Below are positions 41,358 through 50,406 of a DNA stretch of 64,000 bases, in pieces. Where the stretch lies: positions 28,772-92,771 of IMG/VR virus record IMGVR_UViG_3300014502_000001; one strand, written 5' to 3'. Position 1 is the first letter of the stretch. Each line of letters starts with the position of its first letter. The position numbers were made by a program, and so were the translations under genes. The notes below the pieces were generated by a model, which did no database searches, had not been told where the DNA came from, and worked only from the letters and a program-made list of their open reading frames with translations. The stretch comes from a virus.

Positions 41358-42148
41358 TATTGAGACTCTTTCACTTCAACATCCAGAGAATAAATCGTGT
41401 CCATGCCTGTGATGTCTGGGAACGTCCAGTCCTTGACGTTCTCATAATAGCCGCTTGTAATAAGAGGCTGGTCGGCATCCCTACATATCCAATATGGTGT
41501 ATTCTGGCCAGCATAGTCCTCATACATTGCCTGGAATGTAATCATATCTGCAGCGGTCACTGCACCGAATGTAAAGCGCCAGCCGCGATAAATACCTTTT
41601 TTGGTCACCGACAGCTGACCACCCATAGAATATTTTTTAGGGCTGGCATCAACAAGAGTAACAGAGTTGCCTGTGAAGAAATTATAAAAGGGCTGAAAAT
41701 ATGCACCACCAAAAGGCCTGCCCAGCTCCAGATATGACGAGGACTGAGGCGCGGCCTGTACCCACAGGAACCACCAGCGATAATTCTGAGCCGCCTCCCA
41801 TATTTTTACCAGCCTCTTCAGATTCCAATCTGTGCCATAAACCAAAGGCACTTTAAGGCTAGCTCCCGAATGCCAAGCGGAGGGACTCGTGCCAAGATCA
41901 GATGCGTGAGCATATAAAGCCACTGTAGCAGCCGCAGGGAAATTGTGGTATTCAAACATAGTGGCCCAGATATCCCGAGCAGATCCAAGATCCCACTTCC
42001 ACCACTCTGAGGCATTGCCAGTGGTACGCGCCGCCCGCGTGCGCCATGGATGCTTAAGATTTGTCAGTGGAAATTCAGCATCCACAGAAGAGGCCGTCAC
42101 CGTGGCGGCATCAAAAAGATTATCATACATGAACCTTATATTCTTCAT
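41357..42148 (-). CDS. Distal tail-type protein
   Basis: 263 residues from the ATG at 42148, overlapping the tape-measure stop (ATGA). WWKWDLGSARDIWATMFEY resembles discoidin-type galactose-binding strands. The first gene after the tape measure is normally the distal tail protein; the later half (YRGWRFTFGAVTAADMITF) is consistent with one. Confidence 0.55.
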   Translation of the reverse strand: MKNIRFMYDNLFDAATVTASSVDAEFPLTNLKHPWRTRAARTTGNASEWWKWDLGSARDIWATMFEYHNFPAAATVALYAHASDLGTSPSAWHSGASLKVPLVYGTDWNLKRLVKIWEAAQNYRWWFLWVQAAPQSSSYLELGRPFGGAYFQPFYNFFTGNSVTLVDASPKKYSMGGQLSVTKKGIYRGWRFTFGAVTAADMITFQAMYEDYAGQNTPYWICRDADQPLITSGYYENVKDWTFPDITGMDTIYSLDVEVKESQ

Positions 42149-45100
42149 GATCCCTCTACACTGGTGGCTGGTATTTTCCAATTGCCAGAGCCGTACTGTG
42201 TTCTGATAAAGCTGATAATTCTCTTGTCGTCTTTCTCAATCACAATAGGCTCTATGGCTATATTTGCGCCAGCCTTTGTGGCTTCAAGCTGCTGTGCCAT
42301 AAGATCTCTCATCTTCTCCTGATCCTGAATTGCCTTGCTTCTATCCACTTCGCTAGCCGCGCTGGCGCTGGTAGTTTGTATCGGCTTGACAACCTCGACT
42401 CCAACACCGACTCTCATTCCGTCGCCGTCGGCCATGGCTTGAGTGAGATCGTGAATTCTTTTCTGCGCACCCGCCGCTTGATCTCCTATGGTTGAAAAGC
42501 CATCAGCAACACGAGTGCTCATGTCGTCACTGGTTTTTGCTATAGCAGCTAAATCGTCACCCAGTTTTACAGAGTGGACATTTGCGGCATCGATCAAAGA
42601 TTTCTGAAGTTTATCAGTTCCCTCCCTGGCTTCTGCCACTTTAGTGGTAAGAGTATCAAATGTCTTTGGTGCCAGCTCTCCTACGCGCTCCAGCGCTCCA
42701 CCGACGCCTGAGCCATAGGTGGCTTTTTGGAGAGCGCCCATATTTCCGACAGCACTCATAGCAGCGTTAGCTAGACCAGATATGACAGATCCACCCTTTG
42801 CTCCCAGTCTATCAAACGCTCCACCAATATTGCCAACAGCCGTTGTCATGAGGCCCAATTTATCCACACTGAGCTGAGTGCCGTTGGCAACTGTGTCCGC
42901 CGCATCAGAGCCGCTTTTGCCCAGCTCATTCATCTTATCCATGGCTGTTTGCATGGCCGCTGGAATTGCTCCACCCAAAGCTTTCACAATAGCGCCGAAG
43001 CCAGCCAGCATCGTGTCGTTGGTGGACAGCTCCTCGTCCTTTAGCAGCCCTTGCTCGCCCGCCTGCTTGATAAGGCTCTGGGTGGCATCATCAATAGCTA
43101 GGCCGTGCTCCTTGGCCAGATATCTTATGCGCTCCAGCGTTGGGGCCATCTGGGCAAGCGCCTGATTGCCAGTCAGACCCGCCGTCGTCAGCTGGTTATA
43201 GAATTCAGAGGCCTGAGTTGTGGAGTCAGTAAATGTTTGCTGCGTTAGCGAACCAGTATTGGCCAGCGCATTCATGACTCCAAGATTGCCGCTGATAGCA
43301 TCAAATAGCTCTTTATTTGCAGAAGTGACATTGCGAATTGCCATCAGCTCATCAATGCCTGAGCCCGCAGTCATTTTCAGCTTTTTATAATTTACATCCA
43401 GCTGATCCAGCGTTGGGCCCAGAGCATCCATAGCCTCTGAATATGAAGCGCCATTTTTGATCATGGCATTAAAGGTAGCCATGGCCTGTCGCTCCAGCCG
43501 TCCCATGGACTCCACGGTTTGGTTGGGAGCCTTTGCCATAGCCAGCAGTCCGTCGGACGCTGACATGCTGCCCTTTTTAACTACGCCCAGCTGGTTGTTG
43601 ATATAGTCGGTGACTTCCTTGACCTTGAGCCCAGAGGCCTGGGTCTTATTGATAAAGTCACTCATGGCCTTAGAGCCTTCTGTGCCTAGCGCCTGCGCGC
43701 CCGCGAGCATGGCTGTAAAGTTGTCGCCCGTGGCCTTGGTAGCAGTGGCGGCATCCATCAGGCCTTGCTTGTATAGATCTATAGCGCCGCCGGATCCCTT
43801 CCACAGATCGTTGACATTTTTCTGGTTAACACCAACATCGGCAATAACCTTGGCAAAGTTTTTAGCCTCTGCCGCCGCTCCAGACATCGTCTTGCGATCC
43901 TCGGCAATTGCCTTAGCGGTGGCATCGCTGATGACACCATATTTGGACATAGCCTGAGTGGCTTCCTTAACCTGGTTGGCCATTTGCTCGGCAGCTTTCT
44001 GCTCAGCTGTTTTGGCTGGCTTAGAGCTGAATAAGCCGCCTATCAGTCCGCCTAGCAAGCTTCCCGCTATGGCACCAACAGGTCCAAATAACGCTCCCAC
44101 AGAGCCGCCTAAAGCCGACCCTGTTCCACTCAGATTATCTTTCTTGCCACTGATGGCACCACCAATCATTCCACCAATAGCGCCCGCAGGTGCCTTGGCA
44201 ACATCAGCTATATCCTGCATTGACAACTTAGCGCCCGCCGCTAGGCCGGCAATCTTTGTACCCAGAGCCTCTATTCCTGTTGCGACAGATACAGTGACAG
44301 CTTTCCAGCCAGCGCTCATGTGATCAGAAGCTGCCATCATAACAGCGCTGATGACAGAGAATGCAGTTGTCCAATCCTTTTTAACTGTCGCTGCTGCGGT
44401 GGTGGACTTGGCTGTTATGGCTGCAAAGTTGAGAGGCGGCAACGGAATGCCCATCATGTTATATATGCCGCGAATGATATCGTACAACTTTTGGAATTGG
44501 GCACAGGCCTGATCTGTCGTGATACCATTTATATTTGACAGCGACTTTAGCATGTCATCAAAGGTCGTTTTCCAAGAAGCCACATCCATCGTCTTGCCCA
44601 GCAGCATAAATGCAACACCAATACGCTGGATGTTCTTGATATCCTCTTCTGGGCTGACGATATTGAATTTGGCTTTCAGGCCAGCTTTCAGCCGTATCAT
44701 CATACCTGTGATGATGTCGGGCAGCATTATCATTGTGGGAACAAAAGCATTCTTTATATTTGCCTCAAGCTCCTGAGCCGCCGCCACTGCAGCTTTCATA
44801 GCGGGTGGCAGATCAATGCCAAACAGTTTCAGCAGCGGCTGCCATTCAGTATTCCAGGCAACGATCTCCTTCGAATTCTGCTGAACAAACTGATTCAGAT
44901 TTATACCTTTTTTAGTCGACTCCTGCATAGCTATGCCAAGGCCAGCTATGGCATTTCTGACATCATCGGCTGTCTTAGGCTTGAATTTATCCGCGATCGC
45001 CATAGCCGCATTCCAGCTCTTAGCGCCTTCAACGGCGTCTCTGAAAGCCTTGGGAATAACAATTCCCATCATCTCAGCCAGCTTTATGGTTTTATCTCCA

Positions 45101-47283
45101 ACCTCGGCAATGCCAGGACCCATGATTCTCATCGTGTCAGAGTAGCTGAGTCCCGCCTTATTTGCCTCGGCCATTCCTTCCGCAACATTTTTGAAATTTT
45201 TATTGATGTCGGTTCTTGATATCAGACCAGCCGACACAGACCACTTTTCCCCAGCATCCTCAACCGCTCTGCCCCATTTTGCAATCTCAGGCGTACCCAT
45301 GTTGAAGAAATCCATAGCAGGCTTAGACTTTTTTAAGAACTCAGCAATCTGAGTACCCAACAATGAAAATACATCAGCGTCTGTGCCAGTCTTTTTAATC
45401 AATGTGACAGCCGCTTCAAAATCTTTGATCTGCTGCTCTATTGCCTTACTATCCACAAAGCCGCCTTCGGTGGCTATTTTTTTGGCTCCCTCACTCATCG
45501 TTTCAAAAAATTCAGCAACACTCTGGTGTGCCGCTTTCCAGGCAGGATCCAGATCCTGAATCTTAGCAAGCAGAGTGAACATAAAATTAGAGCTGAGTGA
45601 ATCCAAGGTGCCCTGGAATTCTTTGGCCCTAGAATCGATCGTACCAAAGCCGTCGTACACTTGATCAAAAACAGACTTTGTTGTCGTGCCAAAACCTTGC
45701 ACCGCTTCCTGCTGACCGACCCAGTGCTTCATCATCTCGTCTGTAGCAGCGTTGCCCGTGGTGCCTGTCTTGATATATCTAGCGCCTAGCAGAGCTATGG
45801 CTTCATCAACAGTTTTTACTTCCTTGCCTGTGAGCTTGAATGCAGCGGCCAGTACCAATACATTGTCACTCTTATATGCTGCCACGACCGCAATCGTCTT
45901 TTTGCCAGCATCTGCTATAGCATCATTCTGCTTTTTGATTTGATCCCAGCCGCCGCTGAAAACCTCATCAAAGAAATTTGAGAGCGCCGTATCCACAGCA
46001 GGAAGCACTCCAATGAGATCCAGGAATTTACGAATAAGAATGCTAAGACCATATCCTGCTAGCGCCACCACTCCTGCCGTCAGCAGAGGGAAGGCGTTAG
46101 CTAGCGACATCAGTCTGGTGCCCAAAGCCATAGATGTCATATTTGTGGCCAGCACCGTACCATTGAGTGTGGTGAGCGTAGCATTAGCAGTCGTAAATGT
46201 CCTCACCACTTCCATAATTTTAGTGCCAGCACCAACAACTATTGGGGCCAGCATAGAAAATCCTTGTATCAGCTTTCCTATTAAAAGCATTACAGGACTG
46301 AGCATCGTCACGAGCACTACCGCTGTGGCTGCAAACTTCAGAAATCCACCAATCAGTCCTTCATGCTCTCTGGTAAAATCTTTGAATGCAACGATGGCAT
46401 CTCGAATATGGTTTATCAGCTTGCTCAAGGTTGGCAGGATTGTCGTGGCAATCATTTGGAATGTAGATCTGCCCGCGCCCGAGAGCTCGGCCAATGTGTC
46501 GTTGAACTCATCAGCCGCCTTAGCGGTCTCCTGGGACATTATCATTCCAAGCTTCCTGGCCATGTCGGCGTTTTCTTTTAGACCTGCGCTCCCCAGATTC
46601 AGCATGGGAATAAGCTCCATGCCCGAGCGCCCGAAGATCTTCATGGCCAGGGCGGTTTTCTCAGCGCCGTCATCCATTTTAGATATGCTTTCAGCAACGT
46701 CATAGAAAACTGCATCCAGGTCACGCAGCTTTCCGCTGCTGTCCTTGGTTTCTACACCCATCTCTGAAAACATATTTGATGTAGACTTCCCAGACTTCTG
46801 TGCAGCCATCAAATCTCTGGACAAATAACGCAGCGCAAAAGCTACACCATTCAAGGATGTCCCGCTTTTTTCAGCACTCAGCTTGAACGTGCTCAGCATC
46901 TCGGTGCCAACGCCTGTCTTTTGCGACAGGTCATGCATGCTGTCACCGAACTCAATTATTTTACGAGTGCTGAGTATAGCGCCGCCTAACAGCGCTCCCA
47001 TGGTAAGAGTCAGATTGCGACCTGCGTCACTGACCTTTTTGCCAAGAGTATCCCACTGGGTGCCATGCTGAAGAACAGACTGCTTTAATTTATCCAGACC
47101 AGATATGGCCTGTACAGAACTGCTACTGATACCAGGACCAACAGCTGTACTCGTTTTGCCAGCGACTTGAGCAAGACCGTCTAGCGACTTTTCCGTGCTA
47201 TCGATAACAGTCTTGATTTGTGCAGAGCCCTGGTCATCAAATGCTAGGACTAGCTGGATATCCTTCCGCTCACCTGCTGCCAT
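42145..47283 (-). CDS. Tail tape measure protein
   Basis: 1712 residues, the longest gene. An N-terminal TP901-type domain (about 90-240, FGDSMHDLSQKTGVGTEML to KIFGRSGMELIPML) is followed by hydrophobic segments (FAATAVVLVTMLSPVMLLIG near 315-335; LFGPVGAIAGSLLGGLIGGL near 1070-1090) and long helical Ala/Lys/Thr-rich regions. The tape measure sets tail length; at roughly 0.15 nm per residue this predicts a tail near 250 nm. It follows the chaperone pair, as usual. Confidence 0.93.
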   Translation of the reverse strand: MAAGERKDIQLVLAFDDQGSAQIKTVIDSTEKSLDGLAQVAGKTSTAVGPGISSSSVQAISGLDKLKQSVLQHGTQWDTLGKKVSDAGRNLTLTMGALLGGAILSTRKIIEFGDSMHDLSQKTGVGTEMLSTFKLSAEKSGTSLNGVAFALRYLSRDLMAAQKSGKSTSNMFSEMGVETKDSSGKLRDLDAVFYDVAESISKMDDGAEKTALAMKIFGRSGMELIPMLNLGSAGLKENADMARKLGMIMSQETAKAADEFNDTLAELSGAGRSTFQMIATTILPTLSKLINHIRDAIVAFKDFTREHEGLIGGFLKFAATAVVLVTMLSPVMLLIGKLIQGFSMLAPIVVGAGTKIMEVVRTFTTANATLTTLNGTVLATNMTSMALGTRLMSLANAFPLLTAGVVALAGYGLSILIRKFLDLIGVLPAVDTALSNFFDEVFSGGWDQIKKQNDAIADAGKKTIAVVAAYKSDNVLVLAAAFKLTGKEVKTVDEAIALLGARYIKTGTTGNAATDEMMKHWVGQQEAVQGFGTTTKSVFDQVYDGFGTIDSRAKEFQGTLDSLSSNFMFTLLAKIQDLDPAWKAAHQSVAEFFETMSEGAKKIATEGGFVDSKAIEQQIKDFEAAVTLIKKTGTDADVFSLLGTQIAEFLKKSKPAMDFFNMGTPEIAKWGRAVEDAGEKWSVSAGLISRTDINKNFKNVAEGMAEANKAGLSYSDTMRIMGPGIAEVGDKTIKLAEMMGIVIPKAFRDAVEGAKSWNAAMAIADKFKPKTADDVRNAIAGLGIAMQESTKKGINLNQFVQQNSKEIVAWNTEWQPLLKLFGIDLPPAMKAAVAAAQELEANIKNAFVPTMIMLPDIITGMMIRLKAGLKAKFNIVSPEEDIKNIQRIGVAFMLLGKTMDVASWKTTFDDMLKSLSNINGITTDQACAQFQKLYDIIRGIYNMMGIPLPPLNFAAITAKSTTAAATVKKDWTTAFSVISAVMMAASDHMSAGWKAVTVSVATGIEALGTKIAGLAAGAKLSMQDIADVAKAPAGAIGGMIGGAISGKKDNLSGTGSALGGSVGALFGPVGAIAGSLLGGLIGGLFSSKPAKTAEQKAAEQMANQVKEATQAMSKYGVISDATAKAIAEDRKTMSGAAAEAKNFAKVIADVGVNQKNVNDLWKGSGGAIDLYKQGLMDAATATKATGDNFTAMLAGAQALGTEGSKAMSDFINKTQASGLKVKEVTDYINNQLGVVKKGSMSASDGLLAMAKAPNQTVESMGRLERQAMATFNAMIKNGASYSEAMDALGPTLDQLDVNYKKLKMTAGSGIDELMAIRNVTSANKELFDAISGNLGVMNALANTGSLTQQTFTDSTTQASEFYNQLTTAGLTGNQALAQMAPTLERIRYLAKEHGLAIDDATQSLIKQAGEQGLLKDEELSTNDTMLAGFGAIVKALGGAIPAAMQTAMDKMNELGKSGSDAADTVANGTQLSVDKLGLMTTAVGNIGGAFDRLGAKGGSVISGLANAAMSAVGNMGALQKATYGSGVGGALERVGELAPKTFDTLTTKVAEAREGTDKLQKSLIDAANVHSVKLGDDLAAIAKTSDDMSTRVADGFSTIGDQAAGAQKRIHDLTQAMADGDGMRVGVGVEVVKPIQTTSASAASEVDRSKAIQDQEKMRDLMAQQLEATKAGANIAIEPIVIEKDDKRIISFIRTQYGSGNWKIPATSVEGS

Positions 47284-47346
47284 AGGCTCTTCTAACTGCC
47301 GCTGCGCGGCGCTGATAGTCCAGTCTGATGCTCTGTCTAAAGAATA

Positions 47347-47742
47347 TTATTTAGCAGAGCCGCCGCCGGAATGGGCTTCTCTGATTGCCTCAATAGCACT
47401 TATGAGCTGCTCGTGAAAAAACTTTAACCTAAAGTAAAAATCCTCGCGCAGCTCTTTCAGCACACCAATGAGATCAAACAAGCCCATGATGTCACTAAAT
47501 GAGATGATCCTATATCCGCTGAATCCATCAAAATTCTGAGGCAGCATATTGTATAGCTCCATTATTGGCTCATTATCCGATGATGGAGTGGACAGTGCAA
47601 CTTCGCATGTCTCACAATTGCCTACCTCAGCAATATGCACTTGGGATCCTAGCGCAAACGACTGTGGCGAAGTTAGCAGTTTGCAAAGCTTGCAATTCAT
47701 CCGAGACTTTTCTGGCTTTGCTTGCCACTTCGCCACCATCAC
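47347..47742 (-). CDS. Tail assembly chaperone, second frame (GT-like extension)
   Basis: 131 codons from GTG 47742, or 130 from ATG 47739, which overlaps the upstream stop as TGATG. It is in the -1 frame relative to the preceding gene and begins exactly at a slippery heptamer, so most of the product is expected as a fusion with the 161-residue chaperone (292 residues). It has CKLC and CETC zinc-type pairs and a helical, acidic C-terminus. It precedes the tape measure, the place of gpGT in lambda. Confidence 0.7.
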   Translation of the reverse strand: MMVAKWQAKPEKSRMNCKLCKLLTSPQSFALGSQVHIAEVGNCETCEVALSTPSSDNEPIMELYNMLPQNFDGFSGYRIISFSDIMGLFDLIGVLKELREDFYFRLKFFHEQLISAIEAIREAHSGGGSAK

Positions 47743-48224
47743 AAATTTTCAAGCTGCTCCTTTTTGATCTCGGCGATCCGGGTGTAGTTGCTCGAGTTGG
47801 TCGCGATGTCGATGATCCACGATTCGAAATCCAGCGAATTGCGCATGATGACATTCGCCAGAGCCTGATCATAGGGAATCTCGACATCCAGTTCGGCCGC
47901 CACGCCGCCTTCCTTTTCCATGACAATGTCCAGCCCAGGCACGAGCAGATTCAGAACCTTGACGGTCAGGCCGCGCCAGCCCTTCATGATGATTCTGGCA
48001 TACTCGTTGCGGAGCTTGTCCTCGTTGATGCGGTCTTCCGACTGCCGCGTGCGAGGATTCATGAACGTCTCCTTGCTGGCTTCCCTGATTTGGTTAAGCA
48101 GGAACTTGCTGGCATAGGCCACGCTCACGAAAAACGTGGACGCAAACGGATACTGGAATTCCGACACCCGCTGCGACTCACCCGCCTTCTTGATGAAGGC
48201 TCCGAGATCTTCAACCTTGATCAT
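47739..48224 (-). CDS. Tail assembly chaperone, first frame (G-like)
   Basis: 161 residues, helical with an acidic/basic mix (FAKKAGESQRVSEFQ-like start, AIIMKGWRGLTVKVLNLL centre). Its position between tail tube and tape measure and the overlapping -1 frame identify it as the gpG-type chaperone that coats the tape measure during tail assembly. AGGAG precedes the ATG. Codons are C/G-ending. Confidence 0.75.
   Translation of the reverse strand: MIKVEDLGAFIKKAGESQRVSEFQYPFASTFFVSVAYASKFLLNQIREASKETFMNPRTRQSEDRINEDKLRNEYARIIMKGWRGLTVKVLNLLVPGLDIVMEKEGGVAAELDVEIPYDQALANVIMRNSLDFESWIIDIATNSSNYTRIAEIKKEQLENL
47742..47748 (-). promoter_or_regulatory. -1 ribosomal frameshift site A-AAT-TTG
   Basis: Codons read GAA-AAT-TTG-TGA, so A-AAT-TTG has the X-XXY-YYZ form and the stop codon follows at once. 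AAGGAG (47757-47762) lies 8 nt upstream, the distance at which internal Shine-Dalgarno sequences stimulate -1 slippage in E. coli dnaX. Slipping joins the upstream frame straight to V-M-V-A-K-W of the downstream one. Confidence 0.75.
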
Positions 48225-48250
48225 AGAACTCTCCTAACCTTTAATATGGT

Positions 48251-48287
48251 AAAGGGCAGCTCCCGCGCTCGCGCGCGAGAGCCGCCC
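48251..48287 (-). terminator. Very stable hairpin after the tail tube gene
   Basis: GGGCGGCTCTCGCGC pairs with GCGCGGGAGCTGCCC (15 bp with G-T pairs, loop GCGA), followed by only TTTA. It probably reduces but does not stop transcription into the chaperone genes, giving more tube than chaperone, or blocks 3' decay. Confidence 0.55.
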
Positions 48288-48298
48288 GCACCCTCATG

Positions 48299-49468
48299 TT
48301 ACTTCAGCGTGATGACAGCCTCATCGTTGCCGGCCACCGTCGGGCTGATGCCCTTGAAATCCACGTCCACCAGGAACTCCTCCGTCCCGGAGAGCTTGGG
48401 GGAACCATATTCAGCATATGGCACCGAGATCTCCATGATTTTCCCACTCTCATCACCAGCCGGAATGACGATCGCATTGGTGATGAAATAGTCGGAACGG
48501 TAGTAATAGCTCAATGCGCTCTGCAGGAAATGCATCTGGAATTTTCCAGTCACAGCCCTGCGGCCCGGACGCGCAAAGCTCTCAGCCGTCCAGACGCCGT
48601 TCTTGAGATTGTCGTAATACTTGATGTTGTTGGAGATGGAAAAGTCGGCGCTCAGAACGATCGCATTCTGGCCGCCGATGGTGACCAGTCCGATCTTGCC
48701 GTGAACAGGTGTGCCGACCTCAGCAGCAGGCGTCGGCAACCACGGAGACACCGTCGCCCCAGAGCCCGCCCCAACCGCCAGAGCCGTATCCAGCGTGATG
48801 GTGTTGAGAGTATAGTTGACGCTCTTGATCAGATAGCCCGCGCCCGCGTTGTCGTCAGCGCCGACCACCACATATGTGCCAGGCTGATAGCGCAGAGCGC
48901 CCGTGGCAACAAGCGTCAGCGTGGTTGCGCCCAGAGCTGCTACACCTGAAACAGTGGCTGTTCCAGCATAGAGCCGTTCCATGCCCAGGCCACTCCACTT
49001 GACTTCCACCATCTTGTCAGCGCCGATGCTGAAATCAGCCTTGTCCACGGTGCAGCCGCGCATGGCGAAAACGGTGTGACCCTTTTTCAGCCAGATGCTG
49101 AAAGAGTCCAGCTGGTCGGTCAGGTTGTACATGACCTTTGTATTCGGAGTGATGGTTTTCAGACCCATGAGGCACTGAAGAAGAACATCCTCCTCGCACG
49201 GCGTACCCAGAATGCCCGAAGGCTTGATGTACGTGCCCAGGCTCCACGGACCAGGCTGCAGCCGTCCCTTGATAGACGCATGCTCCGAAGCGCCCGCCCG
49301 TACCTGATCGTCTTTGAGTTTTTCACGCTCCTGCTGGATATCAGCAGGGCCGACAGTGTACACGACGCTGGTGGGGGTGGGCTTTTTGAGCACACCGCAA
49401 ATGTCTTCCAGCACAATGAAGCACTGCTCTTGATTTGCGAAAGAATAATCTGACGCGCAGTTGGCCAT
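48299..49468 (-). CDS. Major tail tube-type protein
   Basis: 389 residues. β-rich, with a central segment resembling an inserted Ig-like domain (GTATVSGVAALGATTLTLVA, TYVVVGADDNAGAGYLIK). C/G-ending codons and a strong AGAGGAG site indicate high expression. It lies upstream of the chaperone and tape-measure genes, the standard place of the tube gene. No sheath gene lies next to it. Confidence 0.7.
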   Translation of the reverse strand: MANCASDYSFANQEQCFIVLEDICGVLKKPTPTSVVYTVGPADIQQEREKLKDDQVRAGASEHASIKGRLQPGPWSLGTYIKPSGILGTPCEEDVLLQCLMGLKTITPNTKVMYNLTDQLDSFSIWLKKGHTVFAMRGCTVDKADFSIGADKMVEVKWSGLGMERLYAGTATVSGVAALGATTLTLVATGALRYQPGTYVVVGADDNAGAGYLIKSVNYTLNTITLDTALAVGAGSGATVSPWLPTPAAEVGTPVHGKIGLVTIGGQNAIVLSADFSISNNIKYYDNLKNGVWTAESFARPGRRAVTGKFQMHFLQSALSYYYRSDYFITNAIVIPAGDESGKIMEISVPYAEYGSPKLSGTEEFLVDVDFKGISPTVAGNDEAVITLK

Positions 49469-49523
49469 TGTAAATCTCCTCTATGCTCTTGCCATCACGA
49501 GAGTTTTTTCTTTCGTCATGGCT

Positions 49524-49961
49524 TTATGCATCCAGCATATCCAAATAATACAGAGTCCGCAAGGAAATGCTGAAATCAAATAGTGGCATCGTGCCACTGA
49601 CTATGCTCACTCCCGTCACCCAGCAACCGACCGCCGTACCAGCGACCGTAAAGTTGCCTCCTATTTTATTGCGTATATTTTTGACCAGCGCTTCATAAGC
49701 CGCGCTGGGCTCTGGCGACCAGCATACAAACCAGACCCTGATGCCAGGATCCAGATTCATCATCTGTCGCCTGCCCGTCAACGCCTTATCCTCGGACTCG
49801 GCTGGCTCAGCGATATAAAGTAGTGGCAGCTGAGCTTCGGTGTACTGCTTGATGTCTGGCTCATTATATCCACGCACAACCGTTGTGATACCAGTGACAG
49901 TGCGCAGCAGTGTTTCCAGCCCTTCAAGGATATCGCGTCTGTTAAGAGTTGCGGAGCTCAT
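49524..49961 (-). CDS. Tail terminator/completion-type protein
   Basis: 145 residues. α/β pattern LEGLETLLRTVTGITTVVRG, PLLYIAEPAES, IRVWFVCWSPEPSAAYEALV and a long terminal β strand, similar to the layout of tail terminators (lambda gpU). Position just before the tail tube supports this. GGAAGGA before ATG. Confidence 0.6.
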   Translation of the reverse strand: MSSATLNRRDILEGLETLLRTVTGITTVVRGYNEPDIKQYTEAQLPLLYIAEPAESEDKALTGRRQMMNLDPGIRVWFVCWSPEPSAAYEALVKNIRNKIGGNFTVAGTAVGCWVTGVSIVSGTMPLFDFSISLRTLYYLDMLDA

Positions 49962-50396
49962 TTAAGTCCTTCCATAATAAACGATGTCCAAAGCGATTGT
50001 GAAAACACCCACTGGAAAACGTGTTCCCATATCTGTATTGCAACGAGTGGGTGTAGTATCATAGGCCTGGTTGCCACGTGTGCCATCCACCATCAGTGCT
50101 GTCAGAATGCTCAGCGAAAGCGCATCCTGCTTAGCCCAAAGATTATCATTAGCCGCCACGCGCAGCCAGCCAACTATTCCAATCGTCAAAGTATTCCTGA
50201 ACACGTCGGCCAGGATCTGCTCCTTGACCTCAACGACATCATTGATGAAAGCGCCCGGATATTTTTCAGGCCCAATACTGGCCGCAGCATAATCGCGCTG
50301 GTAATCTACCTTGCCGCTGAGTCCAGAGATCAACTCCATGACATCATGGACATTCTTCATGATCAGCGCTTTGCTGCCGAGACCATAATATGGCAT
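49962..50396 (-). CDS. Neck/tail completion protein
   Basis: 144 residues with a related pattern to its neighbour (helix, strand, LTIGIVGWLRVAANDNLWAKQ, VGVFTIALDIVYYG). Possibly another head-tail joining or tail-terminator-fold protein. AAAGG before the ATG. Confidence 0.5.
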   Translation of the reverse strand: MPYYGLGSKALIMKNVHDVMELISGLSGKVDYQRDYAAASIGPEKYPGAFINDVVEVKEQILADVFRNTLTIGIVGWLRVAANDNLWAKQDALSLSILTALMVDGTRGNQAYDTTPTRCNTDMGTRFPVGVFTIALDIVYYGRT

Positions 50397-50406
50397 GTTA
50401 AACCTT

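Noticed and set aside
47627-47926. Open frame overlapping both tail chaperones in a third frame
   Set aside because: It is in the +1 frame; the slippery site A-AAT-TTG gives a -1 shift, which leads to the 47347-47742 frame.
48299-49468. Contractile tail sheath protein
   Set aside because: At 389 residues with a tube-like β pattern and no separate tube gene, it fits a tail tube better; no second large gene of sheath type lies next to it.
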